Assembly: GCA_910575155.1 (NCBI GenBank)
Contig: CAJTDX010000006.1
Location: 62,001-126,000 of the forward strand
Direction of reading: 5' to 3'
From: Lachnospiraceae bacterium
GTDB taxonomy: Bacteria > Bacillota > Clostridia > Lachnospirales > Lachnospiraceae
Length of the DNA stretch: 64,000 nucleotides
Shown: piece after piece, positions 49,236-58,518 of the stretch
How the letters are laid out: each line of letters opens with the position of its first letter
How positions within the stretch are numbered: position 1 is the first letter of the stretch
Notes under the pieces: generated by a model
The model's input: only the letters and a program-made list of their open reading frames with translations
What the model was told of the DNA's origin: nothing
The model's database searches: none
Position numbers and translations under genes: made by a program

Positions 49236-50358
49236 TCACTGCTGCTGTATGCAGGACAGACTTTTCCATTTCAGATAAGCGTTGATGAATAAATCCAGTT
49301 TCCCATCCATAACACTGTCTACATTTCCTGTTTCTGCATTGGTGCGGTGGTCTTTTACCATCGTATAAGGCTGCATCACATACGAACGGATCTGATTGCC
49401 CCAGCCGATCTCTGTGACTTCGCCGCGGATATCCGCCGCTTTTTTCTCATTTTCTTCCTGTTTTAAAAGATACAGCCTGGCTTTGAGCATCTGCATTGCC
49501 TTATCCTTATTCATATGCTGGGAACGTTCATTCTGGCACTGAACCACAATTCCGGTAGGAAGATGGGTAATACGGATAGCGGAAGAGGTCTTATTGATAT
49601 GCTGGCCGCCTGCGCCGCTGGAACGGTAGGTATCAATGCGCAGTTCGTCGTCTTTAATCTCAATATCCAGATCTTTTTCGATGTCCGGCATCACATCGCA
49701 GGAGGCAAAAGACGTCTGCCGTTTCCCTGCCGCGTTAAAGGGTGAAATGCGCACCAGACGGTGTACGCCCTTTTCCGATTTGAGATAGCCGTAAGCGTTC
49801 TCTCCCTGAACCTCAAAGGTGATGGACTTAATGCCCGCCTCGTCGCCGTCCAGTGAATCCAGCACCTCTACCGTAAAGCCTTTGTCCTCCGCCCAGCGCT
49901 TATACATGCGAAACAGCATACTGTTCCAGTCGCAGGATTCCGTTCCCCCGGCGCCTGCATGGAGAGACACAATCGCATGTTCCCCGTCATATTCTCCGGA
50001 CAACAGGGTCTTGATGCGAATATGTTCAAAAGTTTCTTCAAATTCCTCAAGCGCATCCTGAATTTCCGGAATCAGCGTGGCGTCATTTTCCTCATATCCC
50101 ATTTCCAGGAGCGTCTCGAGATCTTCAAACTGCTCTGACAAATGAGCGTAAGTCTCCACATCGTCTTTTAAGCTTTTTAACTCCTTCATTTTCCTCTGGG
50201 AAACCTCCGTGTCATCCCAGAAATCCGGAGCCTCCATTTCCCGTTCTAATTCCTGGATTCTCTGTTCTTTGTTCGCCAGGTCAAAGTGAATCCCTCACTT
50301 CCACTAACGGTTCTTTGTATGTGTTCAAAGTTGTTTTGAACTGGTCTAATTCAACCAT
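49236..50358 (-). CDS. prfB: Peptide chain release factor 2 (programmed +1 frameshift)
   Basis: The gene starts at ATG 50358 (GAGGTGA before it) with MVELDQFKTTLNTYKEPLVEVRDSL, meets TGA at 50281-50283 and continues in the +1 frame as DLANKEQRIQELEREMEAPDFW to the stop at 49236; about 373 residues in total. The second frame has the stop-codon recognition motif SPF (in RISPFNAAGKRQ) and the peptidyl hydrolysis motif GGQ (SSGAGGQHINKT). RF2 ends translation at TGA/TAA; low RF2 increases frameshifting at its own in-frame TGA, giving autoregulation. A terminator follows. Confidence 0.96.
50278..50295 (-). promoter_or_regulatory. prfB +1 frameshift site
   Basis: Minus strand AGGGATTCACTTTGAC: the slippery CTT-TGA-C and the Shine-Dalgarno-like AGGG upstream (spacing to the CTT short) are the canonical bacterial prfB recoding signal. 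Confidence 0.95.
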
Positions 50359-50529
50359 CGTGTCACCTCTTTCTTTTTGATATTTGTGATTATCATTATA
50401 AGTGTTTCTCTGTTGTGCGTCAATCATCATTCGTATTTCGAAAAACAACAAAACAAACATTGACAAACAGATCCATGATTCTTACAATTATTTTACAGTG
50501 TACGGCTTACTAACAAGGAGAATATACGA

Positions 50530-51225
50530 ATGAACGAATGGATCAAAGAACAATTAGAGCTGCTGCGCGAACCAGAATATCAGCAGTTTATCTCCCGTCT
50601 GCTTCCAGGCACGGAACATATTCTGGGCGTACGGCTTCCCATTTTAAGGAAGATGGCGAAAAAGCTTGCCCGTGGAGACTGGAACGATTATCTGATTTCT
50701 GCCTCGGACGACAGTTACGAAGAAATCATGCTTCAGGGCATGGTTCTTGGCTATGCCGCAGGAAACCTGGCAGAAAAAGAGCCTTATTTGCGGGCATTTC
50801 TTCCCAAAATTAATAACTGGTCTGTCTGTGACAGCGCCTGTTCCACAATTAAGCTGGCAAAAAAACAGCCGCAGCAATTCTGGGATTTTCTCATGGAATA
50901 TCTGCACAGTCCCAGAACATACGAAGTCCGCTTTGTCCTGGTGCAAATGCTGAATTACTACGTTACGCCGGATTATCTCTCTAAGGTTTTGGAAGCTGTA
51001 GACAGCGTTCTTTTAAAGACTTATTATGTGCAGATGGCGCAGGCCTGGACTGTGTCGATCTGCTACCGGGATTTTCCTGCATTAACGCTGCCTTTCTTAA
51101 AAGAAAACAATCTGGATGATTTTACCCACAATAAAACACTGCAAAAAATTACGGAATCCCGGAAAGTTCCTACAGACGAAAAAGCTTATATCAGAACACT
51201 GAAACGGACGTCACTCCAACCCTAA
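50530..51225 (+). CDS. DNA alkylation repair protein, AlkD-like
   Basis: 231 residues, all-helical HEAT-like repeats: ILGVRLPILRKMAKKLARGDW, EEIMLQGMVLGYA, FLPKINNWSVCDSACSTIKLA (the conserved INNWSxCD block of AlkD), RFVLVQMLNYYV, YYVQMAQAWTVSICYRDFP and C-terminal HNKTLQKITESRKV. AlkD proteins remove bulky or cationic alkylated purines from DNA. AAGGAG precedes the ATG. It converges on the kinase gene with a 15-base overlap. Confidence 0.93.
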   Translation: MNEWIKEQLELLREPEYQQFISRLLPGTEHILGVRLPILRKMAKKLARGDWNDYLISASDDSYEEIMLQGMVLGYAAGNLAEKEPYLRAFLPKINNWSVCDSACSTIKLAKKQPQQFWDFLMEYLHSPRTYEVRFVLVQMLNYYVTPDYLSKVLEAVDSVLLKTYYVQMAQAWTVSICYRDFPALTLPFLKENNLDDFTHNKTLQKITESRKVPTDEKAYIRTLKRTSLQP

Positions 51226-53010
51226 ACTGCCGGGAATGGATATTGCAACTGTTGTGCCCCGCCCTTCTTCACTCTCAATCGTAAGTTCATAATCCTGGTG
51301 ATAAATAAGCTCCATTCGTTCTTTCACATTGCGGATTGCATATTTTCCGATTCGGTGGCTGGAATGCCCTCCGCCTTCTCCGTTTTCCCAGATTGCGTTC
51401 ATCTGCTGGCTGCTCATACCGATTCCGGTATCATGAATCCGAAAATACAGGTAATCTTCCCGTCTTTCGCCTCGAATGGAGAGAAAGAATTTGTTTTCTC
51501 CTTTTTCAAATCCATGCACAATCGCGTTTTCCACAAACGGCTGTAAAATCAGTTTGGGAATCTTTTCCTCCATAATTGACCGCTCAATCTGTATCTCAAA
51601 TTCGAATCGTTTTCCAAAGCGCATTTTTTGTATATGCAGATACCGCTCCAACAATTCCGCTTCAATTTTTACCGTTACAATACTGTCTCCCTGATTCAAT
51701 ACCAGACGGAACATCTGTGACAGGGATAAAATATCTTCTGCGATTTCTTCGTCCTCCACCTCGACTGCTTTCCAGTAAAGGGAATCCAGCGTATTATAGA
51801 GAAAATGAGGATTGATCTGCGCCTGCAAGGCGTCCAGTTCACTTTGCTTTTCTTTCAGAGCCAGAATATAATTATTATTAATCAGTTCTCTTATATTGTC
51901 CACCATGCTGTTAAAGCACGCAGACGCCTCGCCTATTTCATCAAACGTCACCACTTCGATCTTCTGGCTGAAATCGCCTTCTTTAAACTTTTCCATAGCC
52001 GCGCCTAATTTACGCAATGGTTTTGACACAATGTTTGAAACTAAAATCATGACCGGACAAAGTCCCGCCAGGAATGCCAGAAGCTCATAAATAATACGAT
52101 CCGCCACATCAAGCACGTTTACCCGGGGAGTAATTTTATACACCCTGACGCCTGTCTCCTTGCTTTGGCGGCAATAGACCTGATAATTTTTCCAGGTACC
52201 GACAGCAATATCTTCCGTCCCCGCAGACTGCGCGCAGCTTTTTTCCAGAATTTCCTCAACCGCCTCGTCTTCCACAGCGCCGCAGCGTACCAGTTCTGCC
52301 CCATATGCGCTCATCACCAGCACAGTCTCTTTCCTGTCCTGCAAATCGTCTTTGCACATTTCATCAAAAATTTCCGCTGTCGAGCCCAGGACAAGGTATC
52401 CCAGCTTATTCTTTCTTGCCAGATCAAATATTTCATGGTACATTACAATTTTATCATTATAATTAAACTCATAAGTGTCTGACTGGTCTTTTCCGACTCT
52501 CTGCCATAAATATTTCCCCTTTGTCCGCGTTGCCAGCAGATAAATGGCCTCCTTTTGCACCTGCTGCAATTCGGGTAAATAAGAAGAATGATCGATGCAT
52601 TTCAGATACGGGCTGACGCCGTTTTCAGGATAAATGGCCACTGTTTTTACCACCCCGTCGATCGCCACCATATCCTGAACCATCCGAATTGGCGCATTAT
52701 TAAGCCAGAGACGCGCGTCGCGGTTTAATTCCCGCGGATTTTCACAGGTTAAGATCTGACGGATATTTTCATTGATCGAGATATAAATTCCCAATTCTAT
52801 AATGTTCTTCTGAACAACCTCTAAATTGTCCGATAAACGCTGAACACTCTGAATACAGTTTTCCTCATGTTTCTGTACGGCCAACTGATAATTCTGCATA
52901 ATTAAGCACACGCTGATTCCCAATAAAATCGGCACAAGAATCAAATAACTGTAAAAAATCAATTTTTTCCGTATACTTAACCTCATAATCCAGTTTTTTA
53001 TCCGCTTCAT
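51211..53010 (-). CDS. YesM-type sensor histidine kinase
   Basis: About 599 residues. First transmembrane helix LIFYSYLILVPILLGISVCLIM, long extracellular sensor (about 240 residues), second helix (IIYELLAFLAGLCPVMILVSNIV), HAMP (LRKLGAAMEKFKEGDFSQKIEV), His_kinase motif QAQINPHFLYNTLDSLYWKA with the phospho-acceptor His, and HATPase G boxes (FVENAIVHG, IHDTGIGM, GKYAIRNVKERMELIY). All motifs are intact. The frame is open up to 53064; ATG 53010 (MKRIKNW) with GGGTGAAG is preferred. It follows a solute-binding lipoprotein gene. No response regulator is encoded beside it. Confidence 0.9.
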   Translation of the reverse strand: MKRIKNWIMRLSIRKKLIFYSYLILVPILLGISVCLIMQNYQLAVQKHEENCIQSVQRLSDNLEVVQKNIIELGIYISINENIRQILTCENPRELNRDARLWLNNAPIRMVQDMVAIDGVVKTVAIYPENGVSPYLKCIDHSSYLPELQQVQKEAIYLLATRTKGKYLWQRVGKDQSDTYEFNYNDKIVMYHEIFDLARKNKLGYLVLGSTAEIFDEMCKDDLQDRKETVLVMSAYGAELVRCGAVEDEAVEEILEKSCAQSAGTEDIAVGTWKNYQVYCRQSKETGVRVYKITPRVNVLDVADRIIYELLAFLAGLCPVMILVSNIVSKPLRKLGAAMEKFKEGDFSQKIEVVTFDEIGEASACFNSMVDNIRELINNNYILALKEKQSELDALQAQINPHFLYNTLDSLYWKAVEVEDEEIAEDILSLSQMFRLVLNQGDSIVTVKIEAELLERYLHIQKMRFGKRFEFEIQIERSIMEEKIPKLILQPFVENAIVHGFEKGENKFFLSIRGERREDYLYFRIHDTGIGMSSQQMNAIWENGEGGGHSSHRIGKYAIRNVKERMELIYHQDYELTIESEEGRGTTVAISIPGSLGLE

Positions 53011-53071
53011 AACTTCACCCATCCGGAGGCTGCAAAAACGTCTCTCTTCTGAGAACTCCTCCATTGAACGC

Positions 53072-54433
53072 CTATTTACATGCTCTGCCGATGCCTGCCA
53101 GAAATTCTTCTATACTTACCAGGCCTTTGGACATATCCTGAATCTCGTTCTCAATCACATTCTTAAACTGAGACGGTCCGCAGTCATTGACAGGCGTGCC
53201 GGAAACACTGTCCGCATTTTTCAGAATATCCATTACCTGCTTTTGTATTTTTGGCTCTGAACCCGTTAAATATGCAGACTGATCCTGCGCAGAGATTCCA
53301 GCTCCATTTTCCCATCCATATTTTGATAATTTTTCCGGCTGGTACATGTAGTTCAGAAACCTTACTGCTTCCTCTTTTACCTGCGAATCGGCGGCTACTG
53401 CATATCCGCCGCCATTCCATGCGGCAATATCATTGGCGCCGCCTGTTCCGTCTTCGATCACAGGCATTGTAAATACTCTGATACTGTCTCTGATTTCTGC
53501 GTCAATATCCTCATTTAATACCATAGAACAGTCCCAGCTTCCCATACAATACATCGCTGCCTGACCGCTGGTGAACAAATTCATTGCCGTTCCGTAATCA
53601 TGCGTATCATAACCATCCTGGAACATTCCGGCCTGTACGGAATCCGTAAGAATCCTGGCCGCACGGACAAATTCCTCAGCCGTAAAATCTCCTGTACGCA
53701 CAGCGTTTCTGACCACATCTGCATAATCTGTCCCGGCAACTTTTACAAGAAGATCCGTCAGGAAACATGCCAGCGGCCAGCCGTCGCCGCCTGCCATGGC
53801 AACCGGCGCAATGCCGGCTTCCCTTACGCTCCTGCAAAGATCCAGCAATTCTTCATACGAAGCCGGAACATTCCATGCATGATCCCTGAACAGTTTCTGA
53901 TTGTAATAAAAGAGCATAATATCTGTATTTCTGGGAAGTCCATATAATTTTCCATCTTTTTGGAAGCCCTGGAGAGATCCCTCATAAAATCCATAATCAT
54001 CATAATCCGCCGGATTTAATTCGGCAAGCATACCTGCGTCTAATATTTCATCGATAAATGAAGGCTGTCCCCAGATGCTCACCACATCTGGCATTTTATT
54101 CATTGCGTACGCCTTAAACTTCGCTTTATATGCCTCTTCCTCAAGGGCTTCCACCTCGATTACTACATTGGGGTTTTCAGACATATACTCGTCAATAATC
54201 GTTTGTTCCACCAGACCCTGACCGTTTTTTCGATCGGGCAGATTGGAAAACAATTTGATGGTAACCGTTTCAGAAGAGCTTTCCTTTTCTTCCTGGTATC
54301 CTGAATCATCCGGTTTCGTATCTGCCGTCAGACCCTCCCCGGTTTTCTGCCCGTCCGCCCCTCTGCCGCATCCTGCAAATAACAATGCTGACATCAGCAT
54401 CGCAAACAGCAATGCCAATATTTTCTTTCTCAT
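53072..54433 (-). CDS. Extracellular solute-binding lipoprotein (sugar ABC type)
   Basis: 453 residues. Lipoprotein signal MRKKILALLFAMLMSALLFAGC with lipobox LFAGC (Cys about 21). Family 1 binding-protein body: VTIKLFSNLPDRKNG, IIDEYMSENPNVVIEVE, YKAKFKAYAMNKMPDVVSIWG, GKLYGLPRNTDIMLFYYNQKLF, VPASYEELLDLC, MNLFTSGQAAMYCMGSWD, and a C-terminal lobe ending FKNVIENEIQDMSKG. Likely binds an oligosaccharide. No permease or ATPase genes are adjacent; the next gene is a YesM-type kinase 61 bases downstream. Confidence 0.92.
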   Translation of the reverse strand: MRKKILALLFAMLMSALLFAGCGRGADGQKTGEGLTADTKPDDSGYQEEKESSSETVTIKLFSNLPDRKNGQGLVEQTIIDEYMSENPNVVIEVEALEEEAYKAKFKAYAMNKMPDVVSIWGQPSFIDEILDAGMLAELNPADYDDYGFYEGSLQGFQKDGKLYGLPRNTDIMLFYYNQKLFRDHAWNVPASYEELLDLCRSVREAGIAPVAMAGGDGWPLACFLTDLLVKVAGTDYADVVRNAVRTGDFTAEEFVRAARILTDSVQAGMFQDGYDTHDYGTAMNLFTSGQAAMYCMGSWDCSMVLNEDIDAEIRDSIRVFTMPVIEDGTGGANDIAAWNGGGYAVAADSQVKEEAVRFLNYMYQPEKLSKYGWENGAGISAQDQSAYLTGSEPKIQKQVMDILKNADSVSGTPVNDCGPSQFKNVIENEIQDMSKGLVSIEEFLAGIGRACK

Positions 54434-54536
54434 ACTACGTTCTCCCCGTTTCCTCTGTACCGGATGCTGCCTTTGATCTGACGCGGCGCCTGTCCCGGTT
54501 TTTATACCGCCAAAATCTTTGCATCAGACTCCTCTT

Positions 54537-55682
54537 TTAATTTCCAAAATAAGCGTCCAGGCCATCCGCAATCCCTGTCGCCAGCTTCTGCTGATATCCG
54601 TCGTCCGCCATATTCTGGTCTTCCGCAGGATTCGTCATAAAGCCCATCTCCACAATCGTAACCGGAACCGTACACCAGTTGATGCCGCTCATGCTGTCGG
54701 TCTCCCAGATATACTGCTTATTGGCTCCCGTGGCATTGACCGCGCCATCCAGTACTGATTCCGAAAGACTGCGGCACTGGCTGTAGAGATTTCCCATATA
54801 GGGATTTTCCGGCGTAGGGCAGATGGTAAGAATCCCATTTTGTCCGCTGTCCTCTGAACCATTGGCATGAATACGCACAAAGGCGTCCGCACCTGCATTG
54901 TTGGCGACCGCGGCGCGTTCACTGTTGCTGATATTTACGTCATGGCTGGTGCGCACCATCATTACCTGATATCCCCTCGCCTCCAGTTCCTCCTGAAGCT
55001 TCAAAGATACCTGCAGCGTCAGTTCATACTCATTTAAGCCAGTAACGCAGCCAGAGGTTCCGCTTGCCACTTTCGCTTTCGTCTCAGACGCTCCCGGCCC
55101 TACAGGCTCCTGCTCGCTGTTTCCGTGCGCCTGATGTCCCGCGTCGATCACCACCAGACAGCCGTTATCCTGTATTTCAGACGCGAGCTGCAGAAATTCC
55201 GACGCAATAAAATACTCTTCTTCCCCAATTTTTACCGCACTCCAGCTTCCATCGTCTGCCGTTCTCGTAAAAGCGCTTCTTCTGGGTACTTTCTGATACA
55301 CCTCGCTGTCTGTAGAAGGAGCTTTTCTTACATTTACAGAAGTAGTAGTCACTACGTTCTCCTCAGCGTAAACAACCGTATCCGGATTCAGTGCGGGAAG
55401 TTCCGGCTCCTGCTGTGATGTTCCGGCTTGCTGACCGTCTGATTCCTGCTCTTTGTTACTGTCTGAGTTCTTTTCTTCCTGACTGCCTGGCTGCTGCCCT
55501 TTGTGACTGTCCGGGTTCTTCTCCTTTGGCGTCTCCGTATTCCCGTCCTCTTTCTGCCCTGCCGTATCTGAATGCTGCGCAGCCAGCTCCTGCTGCTGTT
55601 GCTGTGAGCCTTTCTCTGCGCAGCCTGTAAAAAGCAGCGCAAATACGAACAGCAACACTGTCATTCTGCCGTATTTTTTCAT
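54537..55682 (-). CDS. N-acetylmuramoyl-L-alanine amidase, lipoprotein with SH3b domain
   Basis: 381 residues. Lipoprotein signal (VLLFVFALLFTGCAEKG), then a long Gln/Ser/Asn/Lys linker (about 25-100), an SH3-like domain (VVTTTSVNVRKAPSTDSEVYQKVP to EEEYFIASEFLQL), and Amidase_3 (VVIDAGHQAHG zinc His, GLNEYELTL zinc Glu, FVRIHANGS zinc His, VTIVEMGFMTNPAED catalytic Glu). It hydrolyses the amide between MurNAc and L-Ala in peptidoglycan. Anchored outside the membrane through the lipid. ATG 55682 with AAGAGGAAACAG is chosen over the upstream GTG-initiated frame. It lies 22 bases past pyk. Confidence 0.92.
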   Translation of the reverse strand: MKKYGRMTVLLFVFALLFTGCAEKGSQQQQQELAAQHSDTAGQKEDGNTETPKEKNPDSHKGQQPGSQEEKNSDSNKEQESDGQQAGTSQQEPELPALNPDTVVYAEENVVTTTSVNVRKAPSTDSEVYQKVPRRSAFTRTADDGSWSAVKIGEEEYFIASEFLQLASEIQDNGCLVVIDAGHQAHGNSEQEPVGPGASETKAKVASGTSGCVTGLNEYELTLQVSLKLQEELEARGYQVMMVRTSHDVNISNSERAAVANNAGADAFVRIHANGSEDSGQNGILTICPTPENPYMGNLYSQCRSLSESVLDGAVNATGANKQYIWETDSMSGINWCTVPVTIVEMGFMTNPAEDQNMADDGYQQKLATGIADGLDAYFGN

Positions 55683-55704
55683 CTGTTTCCTCTTTTCTGA
55701 CCTC

Positions 55705-57456
55705 TTAGCCATTGCAGCTTACAATGCCTTCTTTGGCGTCCAGCGTCACGTAAGCCCCTGTCTTAAGAATGGCCGTGGCATGTTCCACGTCAATGATCAC
55801 CGGAATGTCCAGGCTCAGTCCTGCAATTACTGCATGGGAATTGAAACCGCCTTCTTCTATAATCATCCCAGAAGACTTACGAATCTGTTCCATCATATCA
55901 TTGTTCGTTTCCCTGGCCACAATAACGTCTCCCTCTTTAAAATTCTCTTTCAAATCTTCTGCATTCCGGCAGACGCAGATATTTGCAGAAACCACTTTAT
56001 CATTGATTCCCCTGCCAGTGGCAAGGATATGTCCGGCCACATGCACTTTCAGAATATTCGTGGTGCCGGAAACCCCCAGCGGAACCCCTGCCGTGATTAC
56101 TGTAATGTCTCCCATAGACACCAGTCCCGCCTTAGCCGCTGTGTCCACCGCGTGTTCAAACAGCTCGTCCGCATCCTCTTTCTTCTGAATCTCCAGAGGC
56201 GTTACTCCCCAGGAAAGATTTAACTGACGACAGACTTTCTGATGCATACTGCCTCCGATAATATTGCAGTCCGGACGGTATTTGGAAATCATCCGGGCCG
56301 TCTTTCCGGACTGGGTGACAGTGATGATTGCCGCCGCGTTCAAATCAATGGCGGTGGTGCAGGTTGCGTGAGAAATCGCATTGGTAATGTCCGGATTACT
56401 CAGCGTATGCCGCATCTTAAAGCGGGCTGTATAATTGATATCCTGTTCTGTACGGATGGCAATTTTCACCATAGTCTTAAGCGCTTCCACCGGATACATG
56501 CCTGCCGCAGTCTCCCCGGAGAGCATGATGGCGCTGGTTCCATCGTAAATAGCATTTGCCACATCCGTAGATTCCGCTCTGGTTGGCCGCGGATTTTTCA
56601 TCATGGAGTCAAGCATCTGCGTGGCTGTGATGACCTGCTTGCCGGCTTCAATAACTTTCTTAATGATCATTTTCTGAATAACCGGCACATCTTCCAATGG
56701 AATCTCTACTCCCATATCTCCTCTTGCCACCATGATTCCATCTGACACGCGGATAATCTCATCAATGTTGTCCACGCCCTGCATATTTTCAATTTTGGCA
56801 ATAATATTGATGTTATTGCAGTTTTTTTCCTCAAAGATCCTGCGGATCTGCAGAATATCATCTGCCGTCCGCACAAAGGACGCCGCCACAAAATCAAAAT
56901 CATTTTCTATTCCAAAGACGATATCCTCATAATCTTTTTCACTGATATACGGCATGGACAATTCCACATTCGGCACATTCACGCCTTTTTTATTGGAAAT
57001 CATTCCGCCGTTGACCACATGGCAGAAAATCTCCGTATCTGTCACTTCCTCCACGCCCAGCTCAATCAGCCCGTCGTCAATGAGAATCCTGGAGCCTGGC
57101 TTTACATCTTTCACCAGATCCCTGTACGTGATGGAGACACGGGTTTCATCTCCCAGAATCTCTTCCGTTGTCAGGACAAACTTCTGTCCCGCGTTCAGCA
57201 TCGCCTTGCCATTTTTCAGCTCTCTGAGACGGATTTCCGGACCTTTGGTATCTAAAAGCGAAGCAATAGGAAGATTCAGCTCTTCTCTGAGCTTCTGCAC
57301 CTGCTGCAGCCTCTGTCCCTGTTCCTCATGAGTTCCATGGGAAAAATTAAATCTGGCAACATTCATCCCTTCCAGCATAAGCTGCTTTAATACGTCTTCT
57401 CTGTCTGTCGACGGTCCCAAAGTACAGATAATTTTTGTTTTTCTCATATCTTTCAT
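55705..57456 (-). CDS. pyk: Pyruvate kinase with C-terminal phosphohistidine domain
   Basis: 583 residues. Catalytic core: KTKIICTLGPSTDREDVL, VARFNFSHGTHEEQ, SLLDTKGPEIR, NIIAKIENMQGVDN and MVARGDMGVEIP, then MLDSMMKNPRPTRAESTDVANAI. The last 95 or so residues are an extra PEP-utiliser swivelling domain with GGFNSHAVIAGLSLDIPVI (His in the phosphohistidine position), as in Bacillus and clostridial enzymes. Final step of glycolysis, ATP from PEP. ATG 57456 is 8 bases after AGGAG. Flanked by carbamate kinase upstream and amidase downstream on the same strand. Confidence 0.95.
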   Translation of the reverse strand: MKDMRKTKIICTLGPSTDREDVLKQLMLEGMNVARFNFSHGTHEEQGQRLQQVQKLREELNLPIASLLDTKGPEIRLRELKNGKAMLNAGQKFVLTTEEILGDETRVSITYRDLVKDVKPGSRILIDDGLIELGVEEVTDTEIFCHVVNGGMISNKKGVNVPNVELSMPYISEKDYEDIVFGIENDFDFVAASFVRTADDILQIRRIFEEKNCNNINIIAKIENMQGVDNIDEIIRVSDGIMVARGDMGVEIPLEDVPVIQKMIIKKVIEAGKQVITATQMLDSMMKNPRPTRAESTDVANAIYDGTSAIMLSGETAAGMYPVEALKTMVKIAIRTEQDINYTARFKMRHTLSNPDITNAISHATCTTAIDLNAAAIITVTQSGKTARMISKYRPDCNIIGGSMHQKVCRQLNLSWGVTPLEIQKKEDADELFEHAVDTAAKAGLVSMGDITVITAGVPLGVSGTTNILKVHVAGHILATGRGINDKVVSANICVCRNAEDLKENFKEGDVIVARETNNDMMEQIRKSSGMIIEEGGFNSHAVIAGLSLDIPVIIDVEHATAILKTGAYVTLDAKEGIVSCNG

Positions 57457-57479
57457 CACACACTCTCCTATATCTATTA

Positions 57480-58412
57480 TTACTTATGAATTACGGTTCC
57501 CATATGCTCTATACCGCGGTCTTTTGAAGCTCCCAGCCTGGCAATCAGCACGCTGCGCACAGCCGAATTTCCAATAAAATCTATGGCAGCCTCAATCTTG
57601 GGAAGCATGGTTCCCTCCTCAAACTGCCCTTCCTGCGTATATTTCTCCGCCTGCAATACGGTAAGTTCATCCAGCGGCTTCTCATTTTCTTTCCCGAAAT
57701 TCAGGCATACGTTCTCCACGCCTGTTAAAATAACGAGACGCTCTGCATCTACTAAATCTGCAAGTTTGCCGGCCGCCAGGTCTTTCTCAATCACCGCGCT
57801 GGCTCCCTTAAGTTTATGTTCCTGCGCCAGCACCGGGATTCCGCCTCCCCCGCAGGCAATCACTACCTGATCTGCCTCCAGCAAGGCGCGGACCGCGTCG
57901 ATTTCCACAATATCCACAGGTTTGGGAGCCGCTACAATCCGCCGGAAGCCTTCTTTTGTCTTTATCACATGGTTGCCCTTCTTCTCTTCGGTCTCAGCCT
58001 CTTCTTCTGTCATAACGCGCCCTATAATTTTGGTGGGATGATAAAATGCTTCGTCGTAGGGATCTACCATAACCTGTGTCAGAATCGTAGAAACTGGTTT
58101 GTAAATCCCTCTGTTCAGTAATTCTGTCCGGATGGCGTTCTGCAGATCATAACCGATATAGCCCTGGCTCATCGCAGAACAAACGGACATTGGAGTAGGC
58201 GTATATTCCGGATAAATCCGGCAAAATTCAGACATAGCAGTATGAATCATTCCAACCTGGGGACCGTTGCTATGGGAAATCACCACCTGATAATCGTCTC
58301 TTATAAAATCAACGACTGCCTTTGCCGTCCGTTTGGTGGCGCGTTTCTGTTCCGGCAGCGTGGTTCCCAGCGCATCATGCCCCAATGCAATTACGATTTT
58401 CTTTTTCCTCAT
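57480..58412 (-). CDS. arcC: Carbamate kinase
   Basis: 310 residues, amino-acid-kinase fold. KKIVIALGHDALG, VVISHSNGPQVGMI, PMSVCSAMSQGYIGYDLQ, TQVMVDPYDEAFYHPTKIIG, VEIDAVRALLEADQVVIACGGGGIPV, VIEKDLAAGKLA and LVILTGVENV...GTMLPKIEAAIDFI are the family blocks. Makes ATP from carbamoyl phosphate. ArcA and ArcB are not next to it, so the source of carbamoyl phosphate (arginine, agmatine, purine or ureide breakdown) is not shown. GGAGGG gives the start. 23 bases before pyk, perhaps one transcript. Confidence 0.94.
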   Translation of the reverse strand: MRKKKIVIALGHDALGTTLPEQKRATKRTAKAVVDFIRDDYQVVISHSNGPQVGMIHTAMSEFCRIYPEYTPTPMSVCSAMSQGYIGYDLQNAIRTELLNRGIYKPVSTILTQVMVDPYDEAFYHPTKIIGRVMTEEEAETEEKKGNHVIKTKEGFRRIVAAPKPVDIVEIDAVRALLEADQVVIACGGGGIPVLAQEHKLKGASAVIEKDLAAGKLADLVDAERLVILTGVENVCLNFGKENEKPLDELTVLQAEKYTQEGQFEEGTMLPKIEAAIDFIGNSAVRSVLIARLGASKDRGIEHMGTVIHK

Positions 58413-58436
58413 AAAGATCCCTCCATAATGCACAGA

Positions 58437-58467
58437 ACGCCAATCCAGACATTTCCCGGATTGGCGT
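58437..58467. terminator. Hairpin between htrA and carbamate kinase
   Basis: ACGCCAATCC/GGATTGGCGT, perfect 10-bp stem with an 11-base loop, 25 bases before the carbamate kinase ATG. No clear T-tract on either strand; terminator of htrA or leader structure of arcC. Confidence 0.45.
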
Positions 58468-58518
58468 CTCAGTCTATGTTTATCCTATCATACTTTGCAG
58501 AAATTTAAAAGAAAAAAT

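Noticed and set aside
55388-55642. Open frames on both strands in the amidase linker
   Set aside because: They are shadows of the repetitive Gln/Ser/Asn linker of the amidase lipoprotein.
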